Part shown: piece by piece, positions 13,886-22,627 of the stretch
Numbering within the stretch: position 1 is the first letter of the stretch
Layout: each line of letters opens with the position of its first letter
Source of the DNA: an uncultured Chloroflexota bacterium
GTDB taxonomy: Bacteria; Chloroflexota; Chloroflexia; Thermomicrobiales; UBA6265
Assembly (NCBI GenBank): GCA_937901745.1
Contig: CALGSZ010000057.1
Coordinates: forward strand, 62,001 to 126,000
Reading direction: 5' to 3'
Length of the DNA: 64,000 bases
The notes under the pieces: generated by a model
What the model saw: only the letters and a program-made list of their open reading frames with translations
Told to the model about the DNA's origin: nothing
Databases searched by the model: none
Program-made: the position numbers and the translations under genes

Positions 13886-16441
13886 ATGGCCGTCGATCAG
13901 CGGGCGGAGCGCGGTCAACGCTCCAGCTACGATCCGCACGAAATCGAGGCGCGCTGGCGCGCGAAATGGGAGGAGACCGGTCTGTACAAGACTGATCTCC
14001 GGACGACCCGTCCGAAGTTCTACAACCTCATGGAGTTCCCCTATCCCTCCGGGGAAGGGCTGCACGTCGGCCACGTCTACACCTACTCGGGCGCCGACAC
14101 CTATGGCCGATTCCAGCGCATGCGGGGGCACGAAGTCTTCCAGCCGATGGGCTTCGACTCCTTCGGCATCCACACCGAGAACTACGCGCTGAAGGTCGGC
14201 GAAAATCCGATGACGCTGACCGACAAGACGGTGCGGCGCTTCCGCGACACGCAGATGAAGCGCCTCGGCGGGATGTGGGACTGGTCCCACGAGGTCGTCA
14301 CCAGCCACCCGAGCTATTACCGCTGGACGCAGTGGGTCTTCCTGCAGATCTACAAAGCCGGGCTTGCCTACCGGAAGGTCGCGCCGGTCGTCTGGTGTCC
14401 ATCCTGCCTGACCGTCCTCGCGAACGAGCAGACGGAGAACGAGAACGGCACGCTGGTCTGCGAGCGGTGCAAGACGCCGATCGTCTACCGCGACATGGAG
14501 CAGTGGTTCTTCGCGATCACGCGCTACGCGGACCGGCTCATCGAGGGGCTGAAGACCGTCGACTGGCCTCAGTTGGCGATTGACCTGCAAACTGACTGGA
14601 TTGGCCGGTCTGAGGGCGCCCTGATTCGCTTCCCGGTCGCGGACTCCGATCTCTCGTTCGAGGTCTTCACGACGCGTCCCGACACGCTCTGGGGCGCGAC
14701 GTTCGCCGTGCTCGCGCCGGAGCATCCGCTCGTCGAGCAGATCACATCTCCGGACCGGCGGGCAGAAGTGGATGCTTACGTCGCGCAGGCGAAGAGCAAG
14801 ACGGAGGCGGAGCGGTCCACCGAGGAAGCGCGGCAAAAGACCGGCGTCTTCATCGGCGCGTACGCCGTCAACCCGGCGACGGGCGAGCGCATCCCGATCT
14901 GGATCGCCGACTACGTGCTGATGAGCTACGGCACCGGGACGATCATGGGCGTGCCGGCGCACGACCAGCGCGACTTCGAGTTCGCGCGCGCCGTCGGCCT
15001 GCCGATCCGGGCCGTCTTCGCCGAGCCAGGTGAAACGCCGAACACCGACGAGTGGGAGGCGGCGCGGCCAGAAGGCGGCGTCATGGTCAACTCGGGGCCG
15101 TTCGACGGCACGCCGGCCAGCGAGGCGATCCCGAAGGTCATCGCCTGGCTGGAGGAGAAGGGAATCGGCAAGGCACACAACGCCTACAAGCTGCGCGACT
15201 GGCTGATCTCCCGCCAGCGCTACTGGGGCCCGCCGATTCCGATGATCCATTGCCCGAAGGACGGCTGGGTGCCGGTGCCTGAGGAAGACCTGCCGGTCAT
15301 TCTGCCCGAGGTCGAGGACTTCCGGCCGACCGGGACTGGTGTCGGGCCGCTGGCCGCGCTGGAAGAGTGGGTAAACGTGCCCTGCCCGGTCTGCGGTGGG
15401 CCCGCCCGGCGGGAGACGGACGTCTCTGACACGTTCCTGGATTCCGCGTGGTACTTCCTGCGGTATCCCTCGACCGAGTTCGATGACCGCCCGTTCGATC
15501 CGGAGCTGACCAAGAAGTGGCTGCCGGTCGATATGTACAGCGGCGGCATCGAGCACGTCCGGCGGCACCACCTCTACGCGCGCTTCGTCACGAAGGTGCT
15601 GCACGATCTCGGCTATCTGCCGTTCGACGAGCCGTTCGCCAAGCTGCGGCTGCACGGTCTGCTCAACGCGGTCAACCCGGTCACCGGTAAGGCCGAGAAG
15701 ATGAGCAAGAGCCGCGGCAACGTCGTCACGCCGGACGAGTATCTGCGAGAGTTCGGCGCCGACGTGCTGCGCCTGGCGCTCCTCTTCGCTGGTCCGTACG
15801 AGGAAGGCGGCGCATTCCGGGAGGTGCGCGATCCGGTCACCGGACAGATCAAGCGCGAAGGCAGCCTGGGCGGGATCATCCGCTTCCTAGAGCGGTGCTA
15901 CGACCTGGTCGCTCGCGAGCAGCGCGGCGAGATTCCGGCCGCCACGACTAATGGCGACGTCCAGGGCGCCGAGCGCATCCGGCACCGCGCGATCAAGGCG
16001 GTTACCGAGGACATCGAGGACCTGAAGTTCCACACGGCGATCGCTCGGCTGATGGAGTACTCGACCTGGCTGCGCGACCAAGGCCCATCGCTGCCAGCGC
16101 AGACGCGGCAGGAACACCTGCAAACGCTGACGCTGCTGCTGGCGCCGCTGGCCCCGCATCTGGCTGAAGAGTTGTGGTCAATGCTCGGCCAGCCGTACTC
16201 GGTGCACACGCAGGAGTGGCCGGCGTACGACGAGGCGCTGGCGCGGGAGGACGTCGTCGAGTACGTGGTCCAGGTGAACGGCAAGCCGCGAGACAAGTTC
16301 GTCGCGGAAGCCAATCTGGACGAGGCGCGGGCGCGATCCCTGGCGTTGGAGAGCCCGAAGGTCCAGCAGCATCTGGGCGGGCGGGAGCCGGTCAAGGTCA
16401 TCTACGTCCCCGGCAAGCTGATCAACCTCGTGGTGCGGTAG
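13886..16441 (+). CDS. leuS: leucyl-tRNA synthetase
   Basis: This encodes 851 residues from ATG 13886 with GGAGGA upstream; an earlier in-frame GTG at 13841 lacks a ribosome site. The class I core carries the HIGH-type HVGH motif in the YPSGEGLHVGH segment and KMSKS at 605-609. The CP1 editing domain lies in between (TTRPDTLWGATF, then YGTGTIMGVPAHDQRDFEF), with a zinc ribbon CPSC...CERC ahead of it and a second CPVC element later. The C-terminal anticodon-binding domain ends with the expected VIYVPGKLINLVV. It charges tRNA-Leu and edits misacylated norvaline or isoleucine. The leader suggests transcriptional attenuation. Confidence 0.97.
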   Translation: MAVDQRAERGQRSSYDPHEIEARWRAKWEETGLYKTDLRTTRPKFYNLMEFPYPSGEGLHVGHVYTYSGADTYGRFQRMRGHEVFQPMGFDSFGIHTENYALKVGENPMTLTDKTVRRFRDTQMKRLGGMWDWSHEVVTSHPSYYRWTQWVFLQIYKAGLAYRKVAPVVWCPSCLTVLANEQTENENGTLVCERCKTPIVYRDMEQWFFAITRYADRLIEGLKTVDWPQLAIDLQTDWIGRSEGALIRFPVADSDLSFEVFTTRPDTLWGATFAVLAPEHPLVEQITSPDRRAEVDAYVAQAKSKTEAERSTEEARQKTGVFIGAYAVNPATGERIPIWIADYVLMSYGTGTIMGVPAHDQRDFEFARAVGLPIRAVFAEPGETPNTDEWEAARPEGGVMVNSGPFDGTPASEAIPKVIAWLEEKGIGKAHNAYKLRDWLISRQRYWGPPIPMIHCPKDGWVPVPEEDLPVILPEVEDFRPTGTGVGPLAALEEWVNVPCPVCGGPARRETDVSDTFLDSAWYFLRYPSTEFDDRPFDPELTKKWLPVDMYSGGIEHVRRHHLYARFVTKVLHDLGYLPFDEPFAKLRLHGLLNAVNPVTGKAEKMSKSRGNVVTPDEYLREFGADVLRLALLFAGPYEEGGAFREVRDPVTGQIKREGSLGGIIRFLERCYDLVAREQRGEIPAATTNGDVQGAERIRHRAIKAVTEDIEDLKFHTAIARLMEYSTWLRDQGPSLPAQTRQEHLQTLTLLLAPLAPHLAEELWSMLGQPYSVHTQEWPAYDEALAREDVVEYVVQVNGKPRDKFVAEANLDEARARSLALESPKVQQHLGGREPVKVIYVPGKLINLVVR

Positions 16442-16493
16442 CGTTGCACGAGACTGTGCCTGCTGCGTAACCACTCTCTAGATTTGCCATCGT

Positions 16494-16538
16494 GAGCCCG
16501 GCGTTGGCGTGCACACCACTGCACGTCGCGTCGGGCTC
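16494..16538 (+). terminator. hairpin downstream of leuS
   Basis: GAGCCCG (16494-16500) pairs with CGGGCTC (16532-16538) and encloses GTGCA/TGCAC (16509-16513, 16520-16524). It lies 52 bases after the leuS stop. There is no T-run, so termination efficiency is uncertain. The rest of the 16442-16697 gap is relatively AT-rich and holds the promoter listed next. Confidence 0.4.
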
Positions 16539-16636
16539 GATCATGTGAAATTGCTGCTGGGACCGCTTATCAAATCAGTTGAGTCTGCCGCACTCGTTGC
16601 GTGTTCTCACTGCCAAATAATCAACGTCAAAGACTA

Positions 16637-16664
16637 TTGAAACTGCATAGGTCGTCGGTAAAAT
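16637..16664 (+). promoter_or_regulatory. promoter of the ABC-2 exporter operon
   Basis: TTGAAA (16637-16642), a 16-bp spacer and TAAAAT (16659-16664) make a good sigma-70 match in an AT-rich pocket of an otherwise GC-rich sequence. Transcription would start near 16671, close to the GTG start of the ATPase gene at 16698. Confidence 0.5.
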
Positions 16665-16697
16665 CGGACAAACTTGTCATGTGCCAGGGGGTGAAGG

Positions 16698-17645
16698 GTG
16701 CTTGGGAATGGAATCATCTTGGAGTGTCGCGACCTGCGAAAGACGTATGGGGACCGAGTCGCGGTCAACGGCGTCAGCTTCTCCATACGCCGTGGCGAGA
16801 CGTATGGTCTGCTCGGGCCGAATGGCGCCGGGAAGACAACGACGATCTCCATGATCTGCGGGTTGCTCGAGCGAGATGGTGGCACTGTCGTCGTTGATGG
16901 CAAGCCGATGAGCCCGAGCGCTGTCGATGCCAAGGCGGTCATCGGGTACGTCCCTCAGGACCTCGCAATCTATCCAGATCTGTCGGCGCGGGAGAACTTG
17001 CGGTTCTTTGGGCAGCTCTATGGGCTGAGCGGCAAGACTCTCTCGGCGCGGGTGGATGAGGTACTGGAGGTCATCGGCCTGGCCGACCGCGCGAACGACC
17101 GCGCGGATTCCTTCTCCGGCGGCATGAAGCGCCGGCTCAACATCGGCATTGGGATGCTCCACTCCCCGCGGCTGCTCGTCCTCGATGAGCCGACCGTCGG
17201 GGTCGATCCCCAGAGCCGTAACGCCATCCTCGATACCGTGGACACGCTCGGCGGGCAGGGGATTGCTGTCCTTTACACAACGCAATACATGGAGGAGGCG
17301 GAGCGCCTTTGCGACCGCGTCGGCATCATCGACGAAGGGCGGCTCAAGGCCGAGGGAACGCGACGCGAGCTCGTCGCGCTGGTCGGTCAGCGCGACCGGA
17401 TCGCCCTCTCCGCGCAGGGCGACCTCGAAGCCACTGCAAGAGCCGTCTCCGCCCTCGACGGTGTCGAACAGGTCAATCGTCATGAGGGCGGACTCGATTT
17501 GTTTGTCAAGGACGCGCGGCGGATGCTGCCGCAGCTACTCTCCACGGTCGCCAACGCGGGTGCATCGGTTTCGGCGGTCGAGGTCGTTGAGCCCAACCTC
17601 GAGGCAGTCTTCCTGCACCTGACCGGCAAGGCCCTGCGGGATTGA
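16698..17645 (+). CDS. ABC transporter ATP-binding protein (ABC-2 exporter, DrrA-like)
   Basis: This encodes 315 residues from GTG 16698. It has Walker A GPNGAGKTT, the Q-loop in YVPQD, ABC signature SFSGGMKRR, Walker B LLVLDEPTVGVDP and the H-loop region LYTTQYMEEAE. The last 90 residues form the accessory domain seen in DrrA/NatA-type ATPases and end in the EPNLEAVFLHLTG segment. It powers the two ABC-2 permeases that follow. The substrate is unknown; such three-gene exporters commonly move lipids, drugs or sodium. The operon is cotranscribed, with 13 bp to the next gene. Confidence 0.93.
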   Translation: MLGNGIILECRDLRKTYGDRVAVNGVSFSIRRGETYGLLGPNGAGKTTTISMICGLLERDGGTVVVDGKPMSPSAVDAKAVIGYVPQDLAIYPDLSARENLRFFGQLYGLSGKTLSARVDEVLEVIGLADRANDRADSFSGGMKRRLNIGIGMLHSPRLLVLDEPTVGVDPQSRNAILDTVDTLGGQGIAVLYTTQYMEEAERLCDRVGIIDEGRLKAEGTRRELVALVGQRDRIALSAQGDLEATARAVSALDGVEQVNRHEGGLDLFVKDARRMLPQLLSTVANAGASVSAVEVVEPNLEAVFLHLTGKALRD

Positions 17646-17658
17646 AGGGCGGCCGAAA

Positions 17659-18834
17659 ATGCGTGCAGCGCTCGTCATTGCCTTCAAGGATCTGCGCCAA
17701 CGGTTGCGTGATCGCTCCCTCCTCATTTTCGGAATCCTTGCTCCGCTCGGCCTAACCCTGATTCTCAACAGCGTGCTCGGCGGGACCGACGGCTCGTTCA
17801 TGCCGAAGCTCGCGGTTTTCGACGAAGACCAGAGTGAGGTTTCCCGCACATTCGTCGAAGATGTGCTCGGCCAGCTGGTGACTGAGGGGTACGTCGAGGT
17901 CACGCCCGCGGCATCGGCGGAGGATGCCGAGAACCTGGCAGAGAAAGGAGATGTCTCGGCCGCTGTCATCGTCCCCGCTGGCTTCGGGCAGGCGGTCAAC
18001 AGCGGACAACCCGCGGAGGTGCGGGTCGTCGGCAACCCGGATAGTCCAATCGGCCGGGACATCGCGCGTTCGATCGTCGACGATTACGTCAGGGAGGTAA
18101 ATGGTGTACGGCTCGCCGTCGCGCTGGTGGCGGGTTCAGGCGGCGAAGCGAGCGATCCGGCGGGGCTGGCGCAAAAGGCGGTCCAGATGCCATCGCCGGT
18201 GACGCTCAACCTGGCGGAGTCGGAAGACCGCCAACTCGATACGAAGACGTACGTCGCGGCTGGAATGGCCGTCTTCTTCCTCTTCTTTACCGTGCGCGCG
18301 GGGGTGATGAGCCTCCTCGAGGAGCGCCGGCAAGGCACGCTGGCCCGGCTCCTGGCCGCCCCGATCTCGAGCACGACGATCGTCGTCGGTAAGTCGCTGG
18401 CGAGCTTCGGATTCGGGCTCCTCAGCATGGCGGCGCTGGTCATCGCTTCGACCGTCTTGCTCGACGCCCATTGGGGGGACCCCATCGGAGTGGCGGCGCT
18501 CTCTATTGCCGCGGTCATCGCGGCGATGGGGATCACCTCGCTGGTGGCGAGCGTCGCGAAAACGGAGGAGCAGGCGGTCGGCATCAGCTCGACCGTGGCG
18601 GTCGTCCTCGGCACACTCGGCGGTAGCTTCTTCCCCGTTTCCCAGGGTCCCGCCTTCCTGGCAAAGATCAGCTTGATCAGTCCCCATGGCTGGCTGCTGC
18701 GCGGCTTCGGTGACCTCGCTGGAGGCGGCGGGGTCGGAGATGTGGTCGGCGCTGTTCTTGCCGTGCTGGCCTTCGGAGTCGTTACCGGCGGCATCGCCGT
18801 GTTGATGCTGCGCTCGCGGGGGATCGCGCGATGA
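17659..18834 (+). CDS. ABC-2 type transporter permease
   Basis: This encodes 391 residues from ATG 17659. The layout is one membrane helix near the N-terminus (about 22-42), a large extracytoplasmic domain to about 205, then five helices to the C-terminus, the standard YhgE/NatB-like ABC-2 permease. The LLEERRQGTLARLLAAPIS segment before helix 3 is the family coupling motif. It pairs with the ATPase upstream and the second permease downstream as a heterodimeric exporter channel. Its stop overlaps the next start by 4 bp. Confidence 0.9.
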   Translation: MRAALVIAFKDLRQRLRDRSLLIFGILAPLGLTLILNSVLGGTDGSFMPKLAVFDEDQSEVSRTFVEDVLGQLVTEGYVEVTPAASAEDAENLAEKGDVSAAVIVPAGFGQAVNSGQPAEVRVVGNPDSPIGRDIARSIVDDYVREVNGVRLAVALVAGSGGEASDPAGLAQKAVQMPSPVTLNLAESEDRQLDTKTYVAAGMAVFFLFFTVRAGVMSLLEERRQGTLARLLAAPISSTTIVVGKSLASFGFGLLSMAALVIASTVLLDAHWGDPIGVAALSIAAVIAAMGITSLVASVAKTEEQAVGISSTVAVVLGTLGGSFFPVSQGPAFLAKISLISPHGWLLRGFGDLAGGGGVGDVVGAVLAVLAFGVVTGGIAVLMLRSRGIAR

Positions 18835-19985
18835 AGGCATTGGCAATTGCAGCGACGGGGGTTCGGCGGCTCTTCCGCGACCGGCAGGCGGCGTTCTTCA
18901 CCTTCGTCTTTCCGCTGATCATGATCGTCCTCATCGGCATCGCGTTTGGCGACGAGGACACGGCGCGTCTGGGCGTCGTCGCCGTCGACAGCGGTCAGCT
19001 GGGAGAGGAGCTGGTCTCCGCGCTCGAGCAGACAGAAGGTCTTGAGATCCGGCGGTTCGACAACGAGGACGACTGGAGGGAAGCGATCGAGCGAGGCGAG
19101 GTAGAGGCAGGCGTGCTGATTCCGCCCGGCTACGACTCGCAGCTGCACAGCGGAGGCCAAGTAGATCTGCCCTTCCTCTTGCGTCCTGATGGCCTGGGGG
19201 ACACGCTGTGGCTCCCGGTGCAAGCGACGGTCGAGCAGCAGGCTGAGCTCATTCGGGCGGCGCTCTTCGCCCAATCCGAGCGCGGCATTTCGTTCGATGA
19301 CGCACTGGCTCAGGCGACTGAGCTGAGACAGAATCTGCCGCAGGTCACCGTCAACTTCACGATCGCCGGCGAGCCGGAGCGAGCGCTGGGGCGGTTCGAT
19401 ACTGGCGTTGCCCAGCAGCTGCTCCTCTTCATGTTCCTGACATCGCTGTCGGCCTCGGATCATCTCATTCTCAGCCGGCAGCTCGGCGTCTCGCGGCGGA
19501 TGCTCTCGACGCCGACCGCGGTGCGGTCGATCGTTTTCGGCGAAACGCTTGGCCGGTTCGCGGTGGCGATGATCCAAGGGCTCTTCATCGTGCTCGCCTC
19601 GATCGTCCTCTTCGGCGTCGATTGGGGCGATCCCGTGGCGGCGGGCGTGATCGTCGTCCTCTTCGCGCTGGTCGGGACCGGAGCCGGAATGCTCTTGGGC
19701 ACGTTGCTAAAGACTCCGCAGCAAGCGGCCGCGATCGGCGTCTTCCTCGGTCTCGGGTTGGCGGCGCTGGGCGGCTGCATGGTCCCGCTCGAAGTCTTCC
19801 CGGAGACGATGCGAAAAGTTGCGCACATCACGCCGCACGCTTGGGCGCTCGATGCCTTCGGAATGCTGCTGCGCCGGCACGGTACCCTGGCCGATATCCG
19901 GCCGGAGATGGTGCTCCTCGCCGCCTACGCGGCGTTGCTGCTGTTCGCCGCGACCTGGCGCTTCCGCCGCTCCATCGCTGGGTGA
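18831..19985 (+). CDS. ABC-2 type transporter permease, second subunit
   Basis: This encodes 384 residues; ATG 18831 overlaps the preceding stop (ATGA). It has the same topology as its neighbour: an N-terminal helix (about 21-41), an external domain to about 190 and C-terminal helices. The SRQLGVSRRMLSTPTAVRSI segment is the coupling region, and the GGCMVPLEVFPETMR loop precedes the last helices, as in other ABC-2 permeases. Sequence similarity to the first permease is only moderate, so the pair is probably an old duplication. Confidence 0.88.
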   Translation: MKALAIAATGVRRLFRDRQAAFFTFVFPLIMIVLIGIAFGDEDTARLGVVAVDSGQLGEELVSALEQTEGLEIRRFDNEDDWREAIERGEVEAGVLIPPGYDSQLHSGGQVDLPFLLRPDGLGDTLWLPVQATVEQQAELIRAALFAQSERGISFDDALAQATELRQNLPQVTVNFTIAGEPERALGRFDTGVAQQLLLFMFLTSLSASDHLILSRQLGVSRRMLSTPTAVRSIVFGETLGRFAVAMIQGLFIVLASIVLFGVDWGDPVAAGVIVVLFALVGTGAGMLLGTLLKTPQQAAAIGVFLGLGLAALGGCMVPLEVFPETMRKVAHITPHAWALDAFGMLLRRHGTLADIRPEMVLLAAYAALLLFAATWRFRRSIAG

Positions 19986-20004
19986 TCGATCGCCGCGTCC
20001 CTCT

Positions 20005-20063
20005 TTCGGCCTAGGCCGAACCTACACGGAGTCCGGGTTGACGACGATCCGGCTCCGTGTAGG
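20005..20063 (+). promoter_or_regulatory. palindrome plus long inverted repeat, operator-like, before the SDR gene
   Basis: TTCGGCCTAGGCCGAA (20005-20020) is a perfect 16-bp palindrome. It is followed at once by CCTACACGGAG (20021-20031) and its exact complement CTCCGTGTAGG (20053-20063), with a nested CCGG/CCGG pair. The inner loop contains TTGACG (20038), and TAGGCT (20060-20065) follows at 16-bp spacing, so the dyad would straddle a weak promoter. It could equally act as the 3' hairpin of the exporter operon. Confidence 0.45.
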
Positions 20064-20144
20064 CTTCTTCGCGGCGCAATCTCCTTTGATCGCCGGCAGC
20101 GCCGATCTCTGTTGAGCAGGCCAATGAAGCGCGAGGGAGCAGCA

Positions 20145-20936
20145 ATGTCGGAGCAGCTCACCCTTGTCGGGCGGACAGCGATTGTGACGGGAGCCGGAAG
20201 CGGCATCGGGCAGGCTATCGCGCAGGAGCTGGCTCGCGCTGGCGCCCACGTGCTCGTCCAGGACCTGCGCGCCGACTCCGCGGCGGCCGTGGCCAGCACG
20301 ATCGCTCAAGCTGGCGGCTCGGCAGATTCGCTCGCGGGAGACGTGAGCAATCCGGCCGACGTGCGTGCCGCGGTCGATCACCTGCTGCAAACCCGCGGGC
20401 GGATCGACATCCTCGTCAACAACGCTGGCCTGCAGTACGTTGCACCGCTCGAGGAATACCCGCTCGCCAAGTGGCACCAGCTCATCAACGTCATGCTGAC
20501 TGGCCCATTCCTCTTCATCCAGGCCGTCCTGCCGGCGATGCGGCAACAACGCTGGGGCCGGATCATCAACATCTCCTCGATCAACGGGAAGCGCGGTGAG
20601 CCGGGCAAGGCCGCCTACTGCTCCGCCAAGCACGGCATCATCGGACTGACGCGCGTCGCCGCGCTAGAGACAGCGACTGACGGCATCACCGTCAACGCGA
20701 TTTGTCCCGGCTACATCGACACGCCGCTCGTCCGCGGGCAGCTGGCCGATCTCGCGGCCGTCCACGGCGTCGCTGAGGAGGAGGTGCTGGAGCGTGTCGT
20801 GCTCCCGGCGATCCCGCAGCGCCGTCTCATTGATCCGGCCGAGGTAGCGGCGATGGTCCGCTTCCTCGCCTCGGAGGAAGCGCGCGGCATTACCGGCCAA
20901 GCGATCAACGTCTCGGCCGGTCTAGTGATGCACTAG
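20145..20936 (+). CDS. short-chain dehydrogenase, 3-hydroxybutyrate dehydrogenase-like
   Basis: This encodes 263 residues from ATG 20145, with GAGGGAG upstream; ATG 20112 in frame has no ribosome site. It is a classical SDR: TGAGSGIG cofactor loop near the N-terminus, NNAG, then the catalytic Ser (ISSINGKRG), Tyr and Lys (YCSAKHG), and the CPGYIDTPLV stretch. The substrate loop (VRGQLADLAA, then the VLERVVLPAIPQRRL region) resembles bacterial D-3-hydroxybutyrate dehydrogenases, which oxidise 3-hydroxybutyrate to acetoacetate with NAD. Substrate assignment within SDRs is always tentative. Confidence 0.8.
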   Translation: MSEQLTLVGRTAIVTGAGSGIGQAIAQELARAGAHVLVQDLRADSAAAVASTIAQAGGSADSLAGDVSNPADVRAAVDHLLQTRGRIDILVNNAGLQYVAPLEEYPLAKWHQLINVMLTGPFLFIQAVLPAMRQQRWGRIINISSINGKRGEPGKAAYCSAKHGIIGLTRVAALETATDGITVNAICPGYIDTPLVRGQLADLAAVHGVAEEEVLERVVLPAIPQRRLIDPAEVAAMVRFLASEEARGITGQAINVSAGLVMH

Positions 20937-20970
20937 AGCCGCGCGCTATGTGCTCGATTGAGTGTGCCGC

Positions 20971-22449
20971 TCAGTCGGCGGCCACGGGCACCTTCGGCTC
21001 CTGAGACGGGCGCCACCGCAGGTTCAGATTCCGGTTCGCGCTCACCTCGTCGAGCCGCTTGTACTCGGTGTTGTGCGGCGCGCTGGTCACGACCTCGGGC
21101 GAGTTTTCCGCTTCGTCGGCGATCTGGCGCATCGCGGCGATGAAGTTGTCGAGCGACTCCTTCGACTCCGTCTCGGTCGGCTCGATCATCAGCGCCTCGG
21201 ACACGATCAGCGGGAAGTAAACCGTCGGCGGGTGGACGCCGAAGTCGAGCAGCCGCTTGGCGATGTCCAAAGCGCGGACGCCGTTGCGCTTCTGTCGCGT
21301 CGCCGAGAGGACGAACTCGTGCATGCAGGTGCGGTCGTAGGCGACCTCGAATCGATCACGCAGGTTGGCGAGGAGATAGTTCGCGGCGAGCACCGCGTCT
21401 TCGCTGACCTGGCGCAGGCCGGCGGCGCCGTGCATTCGGATATAGGTGTAGGCGCGGATGTGCATGCCGACGTTGCCGTAGAACGAGTGAATGCGGCCGA
21501 TGCTGCGCTCCGGCTCGTACCACTCGTAGCGCGTCTCGCCATCGGTCTCGACCTTGCGCAGGTGCGGCGAAGGTAGATACGCCTCCAGCCCGGCCCGGAC
21601 GCCGACCGGTCCGGAGCCAGGGCCGCCGCCACCGTGCGGCGTCGAGAAGGTCTTGTGCAGGTTGAAGTGCATGATGTCGATGCCGAGATCGCCGGGGCGG
21701 GCAATGCCGAGGATGGCGTTGAAGTTGGCGCCGTCGTTGTAGACGAGGCCGCCCGCTTCGTGGACGATCTGCACCACCTCTTGGATGTGCTCGTCCCAGA
21801 GTCCGAGCGTGTTTGGATTGGTGATCATCAGCGCGGCGGTGTCCGGGCCGACGAGCTGTCGCAGGGCGGCGAGATCGACGTTGCCACGCTCGTCCGAGGG
21901 GAGGGTCACCACCTCGAAGCCGGCCATCGCGGCCGTCGCCGGGTTCGTGCCGTGAGCGGAGTCCGGAACGAGGATCTTCCGGCGAGCGGTGTCGCCCCGT
22001 TCCGCGTGGTAGGCGCGGGCGATCAGCACGCCAGTCAACTCACCGTGCGCGCCGGCCGCCGGCTGGAGCGTCACCGCCGAAAAGCCGGAAATCTCGGCGA
22101 GCATCTCCTGCAGCTCGTACATGAGCTGGAGGACGCCCTGCGCCGTGGCCGGGTCCTGCAGCGGGTGGAGATTGGCGAATCGGGGATCGCGGACGACCGC
22201 CTCGTTGATCTTCGGGTTGTACTTCATCGTACAGGACCCGAGCGGGTAGAAATTGATATCAATGGCGTGGTTCTTTTGGCTCAGTCGCGTGTAGTGCCGA
22301 ATGACATCAATCTCACTGACCTCGGGCCAATCGAGCCGGTCCCGCTGGAGCTCTGCCGGGAGCTCGGTTTCCGGCACGTCCGGCTCAGGGAAGCGGATGC
22401 CGCGGCGTCCGGGTTTGCTCAACTCAAAGATCAGAGGCTCGACCGCCAT
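20971..22449 (-). CDS. gcvPB: glycine dehydrogenase (decarboxylating) subunit 2
   Basis: This encodes 492 residues from ATG 22449, with AAGGAA nearby. The frame extends upstream without a better start. It is the C-terminal half-protein of glycine decarboxylase. The pyridoxal-phosphate lysine is K266 in the FNLHKTFSTPHGGGGPG motif, and the YPLGSCTMKYNP and DSAHGTNPATA segments are characteristic. It works with subunit 1 (GcvPA), GcvH, GcvT and lipoamide dehydrogenase to cleave glycine. None of these partners lies in the window; the gene upstream is a divergent MFS transporter. A long C-terminal stretch after about 455 is variable. Confidence 0.95.
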   Translation of the reverse strand: MAVEPLIFELSKPGRRGIRFPEPDVPETELPAELQRDRLDWPEVSEIDVIRHYTRLSQKNHAIDINFYPLGSCTMKYNPKINEAVVRDPRFANLHPLQDPATAQGVLQLMYELQEMLAEISGFSAVTLQPAAGAHGELTGVLIARAYHAERGDTARRKILVPDSAHGTNPATAAMAGFEVVTLPSDERGNVDLAALRQLVGPDTAALMITNPNTLGLWDEHIQEVVQIVHEAGGLVYNDGANFNAILGIARPGDLGIDIMHFNLHKTFSTPHGGGGPGSGPVGVRAGLEAYLPSPHLRKVETDGETRYEWYEPERSIGRIHSFYGNVGMHIRAYTYIRMHGAAGLRQVSEDAVLAANYLLANLRDRFEVAYDRTCMHEFVLSATRQKRNGVRALDIAKRLLDFGVHPPTVYFPLIVSEALMIEPTETESKESLDNFIAAMRQIADEAENSPEVVTSAPHNTEYKRLDEVSANRNLNLRWRPSQEPKVPVAAD

Positions 22450-22627
22450 CGTGCGTGGTTCCTTCTCCAGGTGGGCAACTTCAATCGTGGGGAAGCCAGG
22501 CTTCCCGATGGATGCTATCACGGTGGCTACAACCGAGCAAAACGGTTCGTCACCGAAATGGTCCGCAATGCCCGACCTGCTAAGATGACGCCGTGCTCGG
22601 GCGAGTAGGTCGGCAGGGGCATGACTG

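Noticed and set aside
13628..15655. 675-residue open frame antisense to tRNA-Ala and leuS
   Set aside because: It mirrors the leuS frame, has the Arg/Asp/Leu-rich composition of a GC-rich shadow, runs through the tRNA and has no ribosome site or family signature.
22450..22627. possible glycine riboswitch before gcvPB
   Set aside because: I looked for the conserved glycine aptamer cores on the minus strand of the divergent gap and found none.
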